Assembly (NCBI GenBank): GCA_902790595.1
Contig: CADASL010000010.1
Location: forward strand, 62,001 to 126,000
Source of the DNA: an uncultured Bacteroidales bacterium
Lineage (GTDB): Bacteria; Bacteroidota; Bacteroidia; Bacteroidales; SZUA-534
Direction: 5' to 3'
DNA: 64,000 nt
Positions 51,948 to 61,742 of the stretch are shown here, piece by piece. Below the pieces are notes generated by a model, which saw only the letters and a program-made list of their open reading frames with translations, did not search any database and was not told the origin of the DNA. The position numbers and the translations under genes are program-made. Every line of letters begins with the position of its first letter. Position 1 is the stretch's first letter.

Positions 51948-54677
51948 ATGAAAAAAGGTTTGTTCATAGTTGCGGTAGTGGTTGTTGTGGCGGCAATGGC
52001 GGTGTCGTATTTCTACTTCAAGCAGCAGCAGAACGGCGCTGTGTCGGCCATCGACGCCGTGCCGGTTAATTCGGCGGCCATTATTGAAGTGAAGGACGCG
52101 CGTGCGGTGATGAAGAAGATGAAATCGAGCCGCGTTTTTGCCGATGTGGCCGAAGTGGGCTCGGGTGCCGAGTTTGCGGCCAATCTGCTTGCTCTCGACT
52201 CGCTGCTGAACACCAACCCCACTTTTGCCGACAACTTCAAGGGGCTGCCAGTGGTGGTTTCGTTCCATAACACCACAATGCTTAATTATGAGCCACTTGC
52301 AGTGATGGCTTTCAGTTCGAACCTTCAGGGCAAACGCGCTCTCGACGCCATTCTGACTCTGCTTGGCCCGTCGGGCAGCCTGGCAACGCAGAAGTACGAC
52401 CAGGCCAAAATCACCAAATTCACAAGCACCGCTAACAACAAAGTGGTGGTTTACTTCACCTTTTTCCAAGGCTACCTGATGGCATCGACCAACGAGATGC
52501 TTATGCAGGACGCTGTGCGCCAGACCATTAGCGGCTACGGAATCAACCAGAATCCGTCGTTTGTGAAGGTTAGGCAGTGGGCCGGCAAAAATGTCGATGC
52601 CAACATCTATCTTCAGTTTAAATTTCTTAATCCGTTCATACAGAAGCAGTTCGTTAATAATCTGTTTAGCGATATGGCCATTCAGACGTTCTCTGATTGG
52701 GGCGGATTCGACATCAGCATAAAAAACGACAACTGGCTGGTGAACGGCTTCACGTTGCAGAGCGCCGTCAAGAACCAGTGGTCGCAACTGTTTGAAGGCC
52801 AGGAAGCTGTGCAGTGCGACCTTGTCAAGAAAGTGCCGATGGGCATCAGCGGATTCACGTGGCTGGGAATCAGCAATTTTCAGAAATATCAGCGGTCGCT
52901 CGAGTCGTATATGGAAAACGTAGGACAGCTCACCCGCCATCAGACCAACATCGGCTCGCTCAGGCAGATGTTCGGCAATCAGATTGTCAACCAGATGGCT
53001 GACAATTTCGGTCACGGCGTGATGCAGGTGGCAATGCCCGACGGCTCGACAATCTGCATTGTTGAAGGCAAAAGCGGCTACGAAGCGCGGCAGATGCTCG
53101 AGCTGCTGGTGGCCGGCAAGACAGCCAGCCCCGGCCGTCAGGAATTCAAAATCGATAACGACACCAAATATTTCATTTACGAGATGCCGCTGCAGCAGGC
53201 GCCCGCTCGTTTGTTCGGCCCGTGGATGGGGCAGTGCAAGGCGCAGTATGTGTGCGCCATCGACAATATGCTGGTGTTTGGCGACACCTACGCCGTGGTG
53301 ACGCACTTTGTGTACGACAATGTGCTGCGCAAAAGGCTTCAGTACGACCCCGATTACGACCAGTTCAGCAACTATATAACCAACAAGTCGAACTTCTTCA
53401 CCTTTGTCTCGCTCACGGGTGCCGAGTCGCTGCTGAGCCGCATTCTGTCGAGCGCCAACATCACCAGCTTCCACAACCATCAGGCGGCCTACGGCAACTT
53501 CTACGGTCTGGCCTGGCAGTTTTCGGCCGAAGACGGATTTCTGTATCACAACACCTTCCTGCGCCATCAGCCGGTGCAGTCGAGCTCGGCGTCGACACTT
53601 TGGGAAACGCATCTCGACACTCTGGCCGCCTTCAAGCCCGTGCTGGTTGAGAATCACAACACCGGCGAGCGCGAAATCTTCATTCAGGACCTTCGAAACA
53701 ACATCTACCTGATAAACGCCGCCGGCCGCATAATGTGGAAAAAACAGATTGACGAGCCGATAATTGGCGGCGTGCAACAGATTGATTACTACCGCAATGG
53801 CAAGTTGCAGATGTTCTTCAACACCGCTTCGAAGCTGTATCTGGTGGACCGCAACGGCAACCACGTCGAGCGTTACCCGATAGCGCTGCCGAGTCCCACA
53901 AGCCTGCCGGTGGCCGTGTTCGATTACGCCAAAAACCGCAACTACCGCCTGTTTGTTGAGTGCGACAACGCAGATGTGTATGTTTACTCAATCGACGGCA
54001 AGACGCTGCCCGACTTCTCGCTGCAGCGCGCCAACCAAGTGCCCATTGAGCCGGCGCAGCATTTCATCGACAATGGCAAAGACTACATCTCGATAACCGA
54101 CACGTCGCGCGTCTATCTGATTGACCGCCGCGGAAATATGCGCGTCGATTTCAAGGAACGAATCCACCCGTCGGTGAACAACAGCGTTTCTTACCTGAAG
54201 CCCACGGGTGGGGCGGAAGCGATGCTGGTACGCACTTCGGCCGACGGCACGCTTTGCTTCCTGCACTTCGACGGCACCGTCACCAAGCGCAAGGTGGCCG
54301 ATTTCTCGCCGCAACATTTCTTCGACATCGAAGACATCTGCGGTGACGCCCGCCCCGAGCTCATCTTTGTCGATGGCAATATGCTCTCGGTGTTCAATTT
54401 CGACGGCAAAAAGATTTTCGACCGCAAGTTCGGCGAAACTATCACGCAGCGTCCGGCGTTCTACCGGCTCTCGAGCTCGAATGTGGCTATCGGAATCACC
54501 GAAACCGAGTCGGCCAACATCTATCTTATTGATTCAAAAGGGCAGGCCCTGCCGGGATTCCCGTTGCGCGGCAAGACTCGGTTCAGCATCGGCGTGATGC
54601 AGGCCGGACAGTCGTACTACAACCTGATTGTGGGCGGCAACGACCAATATTTATTCAATTACAAGATAAACAAATAG
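51948..54677 (+). CDS. Large membrane-anchored DUF3352-like protein with C-terminal beta-propeller
   Basis: A 909-residue protein with one N-terminal TM (FIVAVVVVVAAMAVSYFYF). Residues ~35-530 resemble DUF3352 (AVPVNSAAIIEVKDARAVMK, and strand-helix repeats such as FVSLTGAESLLSRIL). Residues ~560-909 are PQQ/WD-like blades (LRNNIYLINAAGRIMWKKQI, YVYSIDGKTLPDF, VYLIDRRGNMRV, SANIYLIDSKGQALPGFPL). The blades follow the repeated pattern (V/I)YLID..G. It is likely extracytoplasmic. Genomic pairing with PBP1A suggests a cell-envelope role; that is inference. Confidence 0.7.
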   Translation: MKKGLFIVAVVVVVAAMAVSYFYFKQQQNGAVSAIDAVPVNSAAIIEVKDARAVMKKMKSSRVFADVAEVGSGAEFAANLLALDSLLNTNPTFADNFKGLPVVVSFHNTTMLNYEPLAVMAFSSNLQGKRALDAILTLLGPSGSLATQKYDQAKITKFTSTANNKVVVYFTFFQGYLMASTNEMLMQDAVRQTISGYGINQNPSFVKVRQWAGKNVDANIYLQFKFLNPFIQKQFVNNLFSDMAIQTFSDWGGFDISIKNDNWLVNGFTLQSAVKNQWSQLFEGQEAVQCDLVKKVPMGISGFTWLGISNFQKYQRSLESYMENVGQLTRHQTNIGSLRQMFGNQIVNQMADNFGHGVMQVAMPDGSTICIVEGKSGYEARQMLELLVAGKTASPGRQEFKIDNDTKYFIYEMPLQQAPARLFGPWMGQCKAQYVCAIDNMLVFGDTYAVVTHFVYDNVLRKRLQYDPDYDQFSNYITNKSNFFTFVSLTGAESLLSRILSSANITSFHNHQAAYGNFYGLAWQFSAEDGFLYHNTFLRHQPVQSSSASTLWETHLDTLAAFKPVLVENHNTGEREIFIQDLRNNIYLINAAGRIMWKKQIDEPIIGGVQQIDYYRNGKLQMFFNTASKLYLVDRNGNHVERYPIALPSPTSLPVAVFDYAKNRNYRLFVECDNADVYVYSIDGKTLPDFSLQRANQVPIEPAQHFIDNGKDYISITDTSRVYLIDRRGNMRVDFKERIHPSVNNSVSYLKPTGGAEAMLVRTSADGTLCFLHFDGTVTKRKVADFSPQHFFDIEDICGDARPELIFVDGNMLSVFNFDGKKIFDRKFGETITQRPAFYRLSSSNVAIGITETESANIYLIDSKGQALPGFPLRGKTRFSIGVMQAGQSYYNLIVGGNDQYLFNYKINK

Positions 54678-54679
54678 TT

Positions 54680-55240
54680 ATGTTCGACGGACTGTTTATT
54701 GTGTTTGTTGTGGCAACAGCGCTCGATGTGGTTGCACTTGGTCTTACAGCCGCCTTTCTCGATAGCCGCTGGTCGGCTGCGAACTTGCTGCTCAGGTTTG
54801 CCGTCACGGTGTTGGTTGTGGCCGCGTTCTCGGCCGGTGGTTTGGTTCTGGGGCGCGTGGGCACCGCTTACGTCGATGGCCAGACAGCCACGTGGTTTGC
54901 CGCCAGCCTGATGTTCCTGCTCACCATAAAGCTCGTTTACGATGGCCTGAAAACCGCGCAAATCAGGCGCAGCATCAACCCCACAATCATCAGCGGGCTG
55001 CTCACGCTATCGTGCCTGACGGGCATCAACACCTTCATCTACTCAATAGGTTTCGGTCTGCTCGGAACTGGCTGCCGGCAGGTTGTGTGGTACGCGCCAT
55101 TGTTTCTGGCGGCACTGCTGCTGACAAGCATTTTCGGTGCCAGGCAGCAGCGGCTTCATCACGTCTACAACGGCTGGATTCAGGCCGCCGTGGCGCTATT
55201 CAGTTCAATACTAATCATCTATAACAATCAAATATGCTAG
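54680..55240 (+). CDS. Six-helix membrane protein, MntP-like
   Basis: A 186-residue protein with six hydrophobic segments in two similar halves: LDVVALGLTAAFLDSRW at the start and TGINTFIYSIGFGLLG in the middle, with SLMFLLTIKLVYDGLK closing the first half. This resembles the MntP/YtaF manganese-exporter layout. The second half has Asn where MntP has the conserved Asp, so transport function is uncertain. It begins 2 bp after the DUF3352-like stop and overlaps the DUF4834 gene by 7 bp. Confidence 0.5.
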   Translation: MFDGLFIVFVVATALDVVALGLTAAFLDSRWSAANLLLRFAVTVLVVAAFSAGGLVLGRVGTAYVDGQTATWFAASLMFLLTIKLVYDGLKTAQIRRSINPTIISGLLTLSCLTGINTFIYSIGFGLLGTGCRQVVWYAPLFLAALLLTSIFGARQQRLHHVYNGWIQAAVALFSSILIIYNNQIC

Positions 55241-55461
55241 GACTACTGCTGTTTTTCGCGTTGGTTTATGTTTTCGGATTCATTGGTGTGCAGATACTGC
55301 GCCACAAGCTGCGCAAGATGCAGCAGCGTGCCGAAGAGCGCGCCGACGAAGGCCGCACCCAGTACGCCGACGGGCAGATTATCTACTCGAAAACCGGCAA
55401 CGACAGGAAACATTTCCGCCAAACCGACGGCGAATATGTTGATTATGAAGAAGTAAAGTAG
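55234..55461 (+). CDS. DUF4834 family protein
   Basis: A 75-residue protein: N-terminal TM (GLLLFFALVYVFGFIGVQIL), a basic and charged middle, and a C-terminal FRQTDGEYVDYEEVK that is typical for DUF4834 of Bacteroidota. The family is small and uncharacterised. Last gene of the PBP1A cluster; it overlaps the previous gene by 7 bp. Confidence 0.8.
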   Translation: MLGLLLFFALVYVFGFIGVQILRHKLRKMQQRAEERADEGRTQYADGQIIYSKTGNDRKHFRQTDGEYVDYEEVK

Positions 55462-55495
55462 TCCAAAAAAAGTTTGCTGGGTTACTGAATTTATC

Positions 55496-55503
55496 TATAT
55501 TTG
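55496..55503 (+). promoter_or_regulatory. Promoter of tRNA-Leu
   Basis: -7 box TATATTTG with TTTG (55473-55476) 19 bp upstream: a full -33/-7 match. The tRNA begins 15 bp later. Confidence 0.75.
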
Positions 55504-55517
55504 CACGCTCAAATGAA

Positions 55518-55601
55518 GCCCGGATGGCGGAATCGGTAGACGCGCTGGTCTCAAACACCAGTAGGTTCACCCCTGTGCCGGTTCGACCCCGGCTCCGGGT
55601 A
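55518..55601 (+). tRNA. tRNA-Leu (CAA)
   Basis: Acceptor GCCCGGA pairs with TCCGGGT. Anticodon stem CTGGT/ACCAG with loop CTCAAAC gives CAA. A class II variable arm is present, and the T arm is GCCGGTTCGACCCCGGC. The discriminator is A, as expected for Leu. CCA not encoded. Confidence 0.95.
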
Positions 55602-55609
55602 CAATGGAA

Positions 55610-55642
55610 AAACCCTTCTGACAATTAGTCGGAAGGGTTTTT
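55610..55642 (+). terminator. Terminator of tRNA-Leu
   Basis: AAACCCTTC (55610-55618) pairs with GAAGGGTTT (55632-55640), followed by T residues. Confidence 0.85.
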
Positions 55643-55700
55643 GCTTATAGATAACTGTATGATTGACAGCAATATTTTTGCCCGAACTCGGGAGCAAGAA

Positions 55701-57065
55701 TCAATCTTTCCCGATAAACACCTTTGAAATCACCTGTTCAAGCTTGTCCACAAACTGAATGTTGATTTTGTATTTGTCCGGTTGGATGTTTTTGGGCTGG
55801 TTTGGCACGAAAATGCGTTTGTAGCCGAGTTTGTCGGCTTCGGCAATACGTTGTTCGATGCGTGCGGTGGGGCGGATTTCGCCCGATAGGCCAACCTCAC
55901 CGGCAAAGCAGTCGCCTTGCCGCAGCGGGCGGTCGACATCCGATGACAGAATGGCGCAGATGACAGATAGGTCAAGGGCGGGGTCGATGACTTTCAGACC
56001 TCCGGCAAGGTTCAGGAACACGTCTTTTGTAGCCAGCTTGAAATTGGCCTTTTTCTCCAGCACGGCCAGCAGCATATTGAGCCGGCGCGAGTCGAAACCG
56101 GTCGACGAGCGTTGTGGTGTTCCGTAAACAGCCGAGCTCACAAGCGCCTGAACCTCAACCATAAACGGACGCACGCCCTCGAGTGTGGCGGCCGTTGAGA
56201 CTCCGCTGTACTGCTCGCGGTGGTTGCTCAGCAGAAATTCCGACGGATTCGGCACCTCTTGCAGGCCCTCTTCGCCCATCTCAAAAATGCCGATTTCCGA
56301 CGTTGAGCCAAAACGGTTTTTGTGTGCGCGTAATATTCTGTAAAAGAAGTGGTTGTCGCCCTCAAACTGCAGCACAGTGTCCACCACGTGCTCAAGCACC
56401 TTCGGTCCGGCCAGCGAGCCGTCTTTGGTTATGTGCCCCACAATGATTACCGGTGTTGCCGTCTCCTTGGCGTATTGCTGCAGCAGTGTGGCGCATTCGC
56501 GAATCTGCGTCACCGTGCCAGATGACGATTCAACATATTCGGTCCGCAGGGTTTGGATTGAATCCACAATCAGCAGGTCGGGCTTCAGCGAGCGGGCCTG
56601 CGCAATAATGTTTTCGCACGATATTTCGGCCAGAAAATAGATGTTGCTGTCGTTCACTTTGAGCCGTGTGGCGCGCATCTTAATCTGTTCGGCGCTCTCT
56701 TCGCCTGAGGCGTAAAGCACTGTTCCATTGAATTTTCCGGCCACTTGCAGCAGCAGAGTCGATTTGCCGATGCCGGGCTCGCCGCCAAACAGCACCACCA
56801 CTCCGGGCACCAGTCCGCCACCCAGCACGCGGTCGAATTCAGAGCTTTGAGTTGAGCTGCGCTGCTGACGGTTTTCAACAATGTCTTTAATCAGGATTGG
56901 AGCCGACCCTGTGGCCGCTCTGCCCACCACCGATGTGGGGCGCTGGGGTTCGGCAACTTCCTCGTTGTAGGTGTTCCACTCGCCGCACGACGGGCACCGG
57001 CCAATCCATTTGGCCGACGTTGCGCCGCAGTTGCTGCACACGTAGGTGGTTTTCAGCTTGGCCAT
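55701..57065 (-). CDS. radA: DNA repair protein RadA
   Basis: A 454-residue protein, normal length: N-terminal zinc finger CSNCGATSAKWIGRCPSC, RecA-like core with Walker A GGEPGIGKST and the RadA motif KNRFG (HKNRFGSTSEIG), and a C-terminal Lon-protease-like domain (GGLKVIDPALDLSVICAILS, GEVGLSGEIRP). It processes recombination intermediates, extending D-loops. Two bp separate it from the lipoprotein gene upstream. Confidence 0.96.
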   Translation of the reverse strand: MAKLKTTYVCSNCGATSAKWIGRCPSCGEWNTYNEEVAEPQRPTSVVGRAATGSAPILIKDIVENRQQRSSTQSSEFDRVLGGGLVPGVVVLFGGEPGIGKSTLLLQVAGKFNGTVLYASGEESAEQIKMRATRLKVNDSNIYFLAEISCENIIAQARSLKPDLLIVDSIQTLRTEYVESSSGTVTQIRECATLLQQYAKETATPVIIVGHITKDGSLAGPKVLEHVVDTVLQFEGDNHFFYRILRAHKNRFGSTSEIGIFEMGEEGLQEVPNPSEFLLSNHREQYSGVSTAATLEGVRPFMVEVQALVSSAVYGTPQRSSTGFDSRRLNMLLAVLEKKANFKLATKDVFLNLAGGLKVIDPALDLSVICAILSSDVDRPLRQGDCFAGEVGLSGEIRPTARIEQRIAEADKLGYKRIFVPNQPKNIQPDKYKINIQFVDKLEQVISKVFIGKD

Positions 57066-57068
57066 CGG

Positions 57069-57620
57069 TTAAAGTTTAACCTTCACCAGCTCGTAACGCA
57101 GATACGCTCCGCCTTTCTCACCAGTTGGGTCTTTGCGGCGGACCAGTTTGAGTCGTTTGTTTTTCTTGATTTCGTCCATCCAGTACTCGCCGCAGATGTC
57201 GCTGCTGCCGGCAATGTAGTGGGCGCTCTCCGACGCGTCGGGCATCAGAATGTTGACAATTTTGCCGTCGGTGTTGTACGAGAACACCTCGAAAGTTAGA
57301 GTGTCGCCGGCAATCACCTTGCGCTTGCGCGACCCCAGCATTGCGTATATTGCGCTGTCTGTCGGAACCTGTCCGTTCGACTTGCTGACAATGGTCTCCG
57401 GGTCGGGGCGGTTGCCGAGCGAGTCAACGGTTGAGACGCTGTACACCTCCAGGCGGTCGCCCGCGAAGAAAATCCAATATTTAATGTTCGTGGCCGAGTC
57501 GGGGTCGGTGAATGGAACCACTTTCCAGCTGCCGATGAGTTTGTCCTGCCGGTTGATTTTGCAGTTGGCAAAGCACAGGGCGATGATGACAAACGGTAGT
57601 ATAATGCTTAACTTTTTCAT
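57069..57620 (-). CDS. Lipoprotein of unknown function, lipocalin-like
   Basis: A 183-residue protein with a lipoprotein signal (IILPFVIIALCFANC, Cys20). The mature start KLIGSWKVVPF is the usual opening of lipocalin-like/DUF small barrels in Bacteroidota, and beta-strand alternation follows (YWIFFAGDRLEVYSVS, DTLTFEVFSYNTDG). No binding site can be named. It lies between rfaE2 and radA on the same strand, 2 bp from radA. Confidence 0.6.
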   Translation of the reverse strand: MKKLSIILPFVIIALCFANCKINRQDKLIGSWKVVPFTDPDSATNIKYWIFFAGDRLEVYSVSTVDSLGNRPDPETIVSKSNGQVPTDSAIYAMLGSRKRKVIAGDTLTFEVFSYNTDGKIVNILMPDASESAHYIAGSSDICGEYWMDEIKKNKRLKLVRRKDPTGEKGGAYLRYELVKVKL

Positions 57621-57680
57621 ACAAAGAGTTTTTTGAAGCCGTTAAAAATATTAAATAATTGGTTTGCCCGATATGTTTTT

Positions 57681-58169
57681 TTACAGACCGCCTTTTTTTA
57701 TTGTCGAAGTGGTTGAATATCCTTCCACAAACGGCAGTGTTAGCACTCGTCCGCCGCGCGAGGAGACAATATCATAGCCCACAATTTCCTCAACGCGGTA
57801 GTCGCCGCCTTTAACCAGAATGTCGGGTTGCACTTGTGCGATGAGGTTGTAGGGAGTGTCGTCGGCAAACATCGCAACAGCGTCAACAAAACTCAGGGCC
57901 GAAAGCACCAGAGCTCTTGCCTGCTCGTCGTTGATGGGGCGTGTGGGGCCTTTGAGCCTGCGCACCGAGGCGTCGGTGTTGAGGCCGATGATGAGCCGTG
58001 TGCCCAAATCGGCGGCTTTGGCCAGATATTCAACGTGGCCGCGGTGCAGAATGTCGAAACAACCGTTGGTGAACACCACAGTCTCGCCGTCGGAGTGCCA
58101 GCGTTCAACGGTTTCCGTCAGCGCCCGGCCGTCCAGCAGTTTCGATGTGAGTGCGCTGAAATGGCTCAT
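57681..58169 (-). CDS. rfaE2: D-glycero-beta-D-manno-heptose 1-phosphate adenylyltransferase
   Basis: A 162-residue nucleotidyltransferase: [20 protein letters not shown] (HxGH site), [36 protein letters not shown], and ENxxTSTIIxKI-like [12 protein letters not shown]. It matches the stand-alone C-terminal half of HldE. It makes ADP-heptose for lipopolysaccharide core. The start overlaps the panD stop by 4 bp. Confidence 0.9.
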   Translation of the reverse strand: MSHFSALTSKLLDGRALTETVERWHSDGETVVFTNGCFDILHRGHVEYLAKAADLGTRLIIGLNTDASVRRLKGPTRPINDEQARALVLSALSFVDAVAMFADDTPYNLIAQVQPDILVKGGDYRVEEIVGYDIVSSRGGRVLTLPFVEGYSTTSTIKKGGL

Positions 58170-58519
58170 TTCAAAAGCGTATTGGTTGCCGTGTCGGGGA
58201 AGATGAATGTGGGTTTGAAGCTTTTGGCCTCCTCAAAGTCCATTTGTGCGTACGAGATTATTACAACCACGTCGCCAACCACGGCCTTGCGTGCCGCCGG
58301 ACCGTTGAGGCAGATACAGCCCGAGCCGCGTTTTCCTTTGATGATGTAGGTTTCGAGCCGCTCGCCATTGTTCACGTTCACAACCTGAACCTTTTCGTTT
58401 TCAATCATATTTGCGGCGTCGAGCAAATCCTCGTCGATGGTTATGCTGCCTACGTATTGCAGGTTCGCCTCTGTTACTGTAACCTTGTGAATCTTCGACT
58501 TAACAACTTCGATAGTCAT
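58166..58519 (-). CDS. panD: Aspartate 1-decarboxylase
   Basis: Start placed at the ATG at 58519 (117 residues) because it gives the family N-terminus ([20 protein letters not shown]). The self-cleavage site QYVGSITID generates the pyruvoyl group from the Ser. It makes beta-alanine for pantothenate. The ATG lies 25 bp after the -7 box, and the ORF continues upstream without support. It overlaps rfaE2 by 4 bp, so the two are co-transcribed. Confidence 0.95.
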   Translation of the reverse strand: MTIEVVKSKIHKVTVTEANLQYVGSITIDEDLLDAANMIENEKVQVVNVNNGERLETYIIKGKRGSGCICLNGPAARKAVVGDVVVIISYAQMDFEEAKSFKPTFIFPDTATNTLLK

Positions 58520-58544
58520 CGCATTGTGTTTGTTTAAACGGCCG

Positions 58545-58552
58545 CAAAGGTA
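58545..58552 (-). promoter_or_regulatory. -7 box TACCTTTG of panD-rfaE2
   Basis: Minus-strand match to TAnnTTTG, 25 bp before the panD ATG; it supports that start. Confidence 0.7.
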
Positions 58553-58587
58553 GTAAATGTTTTCGTTTTGCGTTTGGCAATTATTTC

Positions 58588-58595
58588 TACATTTG
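58588..58595 (+). promoter_or_regulatory. -7 box TACATTTG of glyS
   Basis: Plus-strand match with a TTTG 17 bp upstream (58567-58570). Divergent from the panD promoter, about 35 bp between boxes. Confidence 0.65.
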
Positions 58596-58639
58596 CAGTT
58601 CTTAAAAAAACGAATACATATTAATAATAACATATAATT

Positions 58640-60184
58640 ATGGCACAGCAAGAAGACGTTTTCAAGAAAATCGTTGCACACTGCAAGGAGTACGGATTTG
58701 TATTCCCGAGCAGCGAGATATACGACGGACTTGGCGCCGTTTACGACTACGGTCAGAACGGTGTCGAACTCAAAAACAACATTAAACGCTACTGGTGGGA
58801 CGCAATGGTCAAGCTCAACGAGAACATCGTGGGCATTGATTCGGCCATCTTTATGCACCCGACCATCTGGAAGGCATCGGGCCACGTCGATGCCTTCAAC
58901 GACCCGCTCATCGACAACAAAGACAGCAAGAAACGCTACCGCGCCGACGTGCTGATTGAGGAGCAGATTGCAAAATACGACGACAAAATTGCCAAAGAGG
59001 TGGCAAAAGCCGCTAAGAAATTCGGCGATTCGTTCGATAAAGAGAAATTCCTTGCTACCAGCGTTCACTGCCAGGAGCATCAGGCCAAGCGCGACGCTCT
59101 GCACGCACGCTACGCCAAAGCAATGAACGACAACGACTTGAATGAATTGCGTCAGATTATCATCGACGAGGAGATTGTCTGCCCAATCAGCGGAACCAAA
59201 AACTGGACCGATGTGCGCCAGTTCAACCTGATGTTCTCGACCGAGATGGGCTCAACCGCCGAAGGCTCAATGAAGATTTTCCTGCGCCCCGAAACGGCTC
59301 AGGGCATCTTTGTCAACTTCCTCAACGTGCAGAAGACCGGCCGTATGAAGATACCGTTTGGTATCGCACAGATTGGCAAGGCTTTCCGTAACGAGATTGT
59401 GGCCCGTCAGTTCATCTTCCGTATGCGCGAGTTCGAGCAGATGGAGATGCAGTTCTTTGTTCGTCCGGGCGAGGAGCTCAAATGGTTCGAGCACTGGAAG
59501 AAAGTGCGCCTCAACTGGCACAAGGCTCTTGGTATGGGCGACGAGAACTACCGCTACCACGACCACGACAAGCTGGCTCACTACGCCAACGCCGCCACCG
59601 ACATCGAGTTCCGTATGCCGTTCGGCTTCAAGGAGGTTGAGGGCATCCACTCACGCACCAATTTCGACCTTTCGCAGCACCAGAAATATTCGGGCAAGAA
59701 AATCCAGTATTTCGACCCCGAGCTCAACGAGAACTATGTTCCGTACGTCATCGAGACATCAATCGGTGTCGACCGAATGTTCCTGAGCATTTTGTGCGGT
59801 GCTTACACTGAGGAGGTTGTGGGCGACAACGACACCCGTGTGGTTCTGAAACTGCCCGCAGTGCTGTCGCCTGTCAAGGCCGCCATTATGCCGCTTGTGA
59901 AGAAAGACGGTCTGCCGGAGAAAGCCCGCGAGATTATCAACGACCTGAAGTTCGACTTCAACGTTCAATACGATGAGAAGGACTCCATCGGCAAGCGTTA
60001 CCGCCGTCAGGATGCCATCGGCACACCGTTCTGCATCACTGTCGACCATCAGACACTCGAGGACGGCACCGTTACCATCCGCGAGCGCGACACAATGGAG
60101 CAGGAGCGTGTTCCGGCATCGGAGCTGCGCAGCATCATCGGCAAGAAAACATCGTTTACCGAATTGTTCAAAAAACTGTCGTAA
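58640..60184 (+). CDS. glyS: Glycine--tRNA ligase (dimeric type)
   Basis: A 514-residue class II synthetase: motif 1 region [32 protein letters not shown], motif 2 [19 protein letters not shown], motif 3 [12 protein letters not shown], and a C-terminal anticodon-binding domain ([20 protein letters not shown] to [11 protein letters not shown]). It charges tRNA-Gly. This is the alpha2 (eukaryote/archaeal-like) type usual in Bacteroidota. The terminator at 60193-60230 follows. Confidence 0.96.
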   Translation: MAQQEDVFKKIVAHCKEYGFVFPSSEIYDGLGAVYDYGQNGVELKNNIKRYWWDAMVKLNENIVGIDSAIFMHPTIWKASGHVDAFNDPLIDNKDSKKRYRADVLIEEQIAKYDDKIAKEVAKAAKKFGDSFDKEKFLATSVHCQEHQAKRDALHARYAKAMNDNDLNELRQIIIDEEIVCPISGTKNWTDVRQFNLMFSTEMGSTAEGSMKIFLRPETAQGIFVNFLNVQKTGRMKIPFGIAQIGKAFRNEIVARQFIFRMREFEQMEMQFFVRPGEELKWFEHWKKVRLNWHKALGMGDENYRYHDHDKLAHYANAATDIEFRMPFGFKEVEGIHSRTNFDLSQHQKYSGKKIQYFDPELNENYVPYVIETSIGVDRMFLSILCGAYTEEVVGDNDTRVVLKLPAVLSPVKAAIMPLVKKDGLPEKAREIINDLKFDFNVQYDEKDSIGKRYRRQDAIGTPFCITVDHQTLEDGTVTIRERDTMEQERVPASELRSIIGKKTSFTELFKKLS

Positions 60185-60192
60185 AAACAAAA

Positions 60193-60230
60193 AACCGCAA
60201 TTCACTTTATTGGCGGGTTGCGGTTTTTTT
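60193..60230 (+). terminator. Terminator of glyS
   Basis: AACCGCAA (60193-60200) pairs with TTGCGGTT (60218-60225), with a seven-T run. Confidence 0.85.
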
Positions 60231-60264
60231 ATACTTTTACCGCCTAACACAACGCATTTGCTAT

Positions 60265-61122
60265 ATGAAGAAAATAGCGTTATTTGCCATTCTTTTGATT
60301 GCTTGCGTACAGGTTGCGCAGGCGCAGACTATGCCGTTCGAAATACCGAAGGGTTACCGTTGGCAGCACCGCATCAAAGGTCCCGAATACAAGCACAGCG
60401 AGGTGCTTGAGTTGGCTGTCGACGAATACGGAAACTACCTGGTTGCGACGTTCCGCGGCGAGAAATCATCGTTCGTCTATCTCTACGTTTACAACCTTTA
60501 CACTTGGGACGAGAAGTACAAAGTGAAACTTAACGATAACCGTTGCGAGCTCTACAACAGCTTCTTCGACGAGGAAGGCGAGTATTTCTACATCAACACC
60601 GATGTGTTCCGCAACAAGTTCAAGAAAATCAACCTTGTGACAAACGAGATAGAGGATGTCCCGTGCTCGGCCACGCCAAAAGGTTGCCGCAAACTTGAGC
60701 AGCAGTACTATCGCGTCGACGCTTACACAATCGGCGACAACTATTTCATCTTCCGCGACGACAAGCACTTGAATTACATAAAGATATATGTGAAGAACGA
60801 GCTTTACATTCCGAAAGACCAGGAAGTTGTTGTTGACCCCGTGAAAGGCGGTTTGATAATGATCACCCCGCAAGACATTCGCGACCTTGAGGCAGGGCAG
60901 GAGATTATGAAAGGAGACATTCCAATTTTCTACGACCCCAAGTCGGTTGACGCCGACGGCAATGTGATTCCGTACGTTCAAGACGAATTTTCGACATATA
61001 AAATAAGACTTACGCCAATTGACATTGGAAAACTGAAAAAAAAGATTAGTTTTGTTTACGACAAATTGGTTGTAAAATTGGATTTGGACGCCCTTGAGGC
61101 CGAACAAAACGCTAACAATTAA
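60265..61122 (+). CDS. Secreted protein of unknown function
   Basis: A 285-residue protein with a signal peptide (IALFAILLIACVQVAQAQ). The mature part has repeated beta-type segments (YGNYLVATFRGEKSSFVYLY, EYFYINTDVFRNKFKKINL) that could form propeller-like blades; no family recognised. Followed 10 bp later by a second small secreted protein gene, so the two probably form an operon. Confidence 0.65.
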   Translation: MKKIALFAILLIACVQVAQAQTMPFEIPKGYRWQHRIKGPEYKHSEVLELAVDEYGNYLVATFRGEKSSFVYLYVYNLYTWDEKYKVKLNDNRCELYNSFFDEEGEYFYINTDVFRNKFKKINLVTNEIEDVPCSATPKGCRKLEQQYYRVDAYTIGDNYFIFRDDKHLNYIKIYVKNELYIPKDQEVVVDPVKGGLIMITPQDIRDLEAGQEIMKGDIPIFYDPKSVDADGNVIPYVQDEFSTYKIRLTPIDIGKLKKKISFVYDKLVVKLDLDALEAEQNANN

Positions 61123-61132
61123 ACTATTGAAG

Positions 61133-61573
61133 ATGAAACACTTTTTTCTGATATGCCTTGCATTACTGATGTTTGCCGGACACAGCTATGCCCAATGCGA
61201 TCAGGCTTTCATCGACAAATGTTCGTCGGCAAATGGCGCTGCGGTTAAATATGTAAAGCATTTCCGCATCAGATTTACCGAGGCAATGAAGGGAAAAAGC
61301 GTGTCGGAAGGCAAATTCTCGGTTATGTTGAGCAAAGGAAGCCACTACCGCTTCTATGTTTGTAACGACGAGAGCAAACCCGGCCATACGGTTGTTGAAC
61401 TGTCGAGTGACGCCGCAGGAAAAATTGGCGGCAACATCAACCCGACCACCGGCGCCGAATATCCGGCATTTGACTATATATGCCAAAAAACAGGTCCCTA
61501 CTACCTTAAGATGTTCTTTAAGGACGGCAAAGAGGGTTGCGGAGTATGTGTGATGACGCTTGTGACTAATTGA
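61133..61573 (+). CDS. Small secreted protein of unknown function
   Basis: Start placed at the ATG at 61133 (146 residues), which opens a signal peptide (FFLICLALLMFAGHSYAQ). The mature part contains five or six Cys (CDQAFIDKCSS, YVCNDESKPG, YICQKTGPYY, GCGVCVMTL), suggesting disulfides, and a compact beta domain. Unknown role. Terminator at 61598-61625. Confidence 0.7.
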   Translation: MKHFFLICLALLMFAGHSYAQCDQAFIDKCSSANGAAVKYVKHFRIRFTEAMKGKSVSEGKFSVMLSKGSHYRFYVCNDESKPGHTVVELSSDAAGKIGGNINPTTGAEYPAFDYICQKTGPYYLKMFFKDGKEGCGVCVMTLVTN

Positions 61574-61597
61574 CGAAGTTGTTTTTTCATAGTTAGG

Positions 61598-61625
61598 GGG
61601 ACGACGCAAATCGTCCCTTTTTTTG
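61598..61625 (+). terminator. Terminator after the small secreted protein gene
   Basis: GGGACGA (61598-61604) pairs with TCGTCCC (61611-61617), followed by eight T. Confidence 0.85.
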
Positions 61626-61705
61626 TTTAATGTGGGGGCGGAAACCTCCTTTTTCGAGCCAAAAACTTTTAGAAAAATTCGCGTTCAGCCACTTAATATT
61701 TTTAC

Positions 61706-61713
61706 TATCTTTG
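61706..61713 (+). promoter_or_regulatory. -7 box TATCTTTG of the GT5-like gene
   Basis: Plus-strand match to TAnnTTTG, 29 bp before the ATG. Confidence 0.65.
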
Positions 61714-61742
61714 TGGCCTAAAACTGCACATAATATTTTGGG

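Noticed and set aside
51693..53864. Very long open frame (723 codons) antisense to the PBP1A end and the DUF3352-like gene
   Set aside because: Same effect of codon bias. It crosses two real genes and shows no motif, signal peptide or promoter.
54680..55240. Calling this gene mntP outright
   Set aside because: The topology fits, but the second conserved Asp is Asn and the similarity is weak, so it is described only as MntP-like.
58520..59104. N-terminal extension of panD giving a 312-residue protein
   Set aside because: The extra part is antisense to glyS and lies upstream of the panD promoter; the 117-residue form has the family length.
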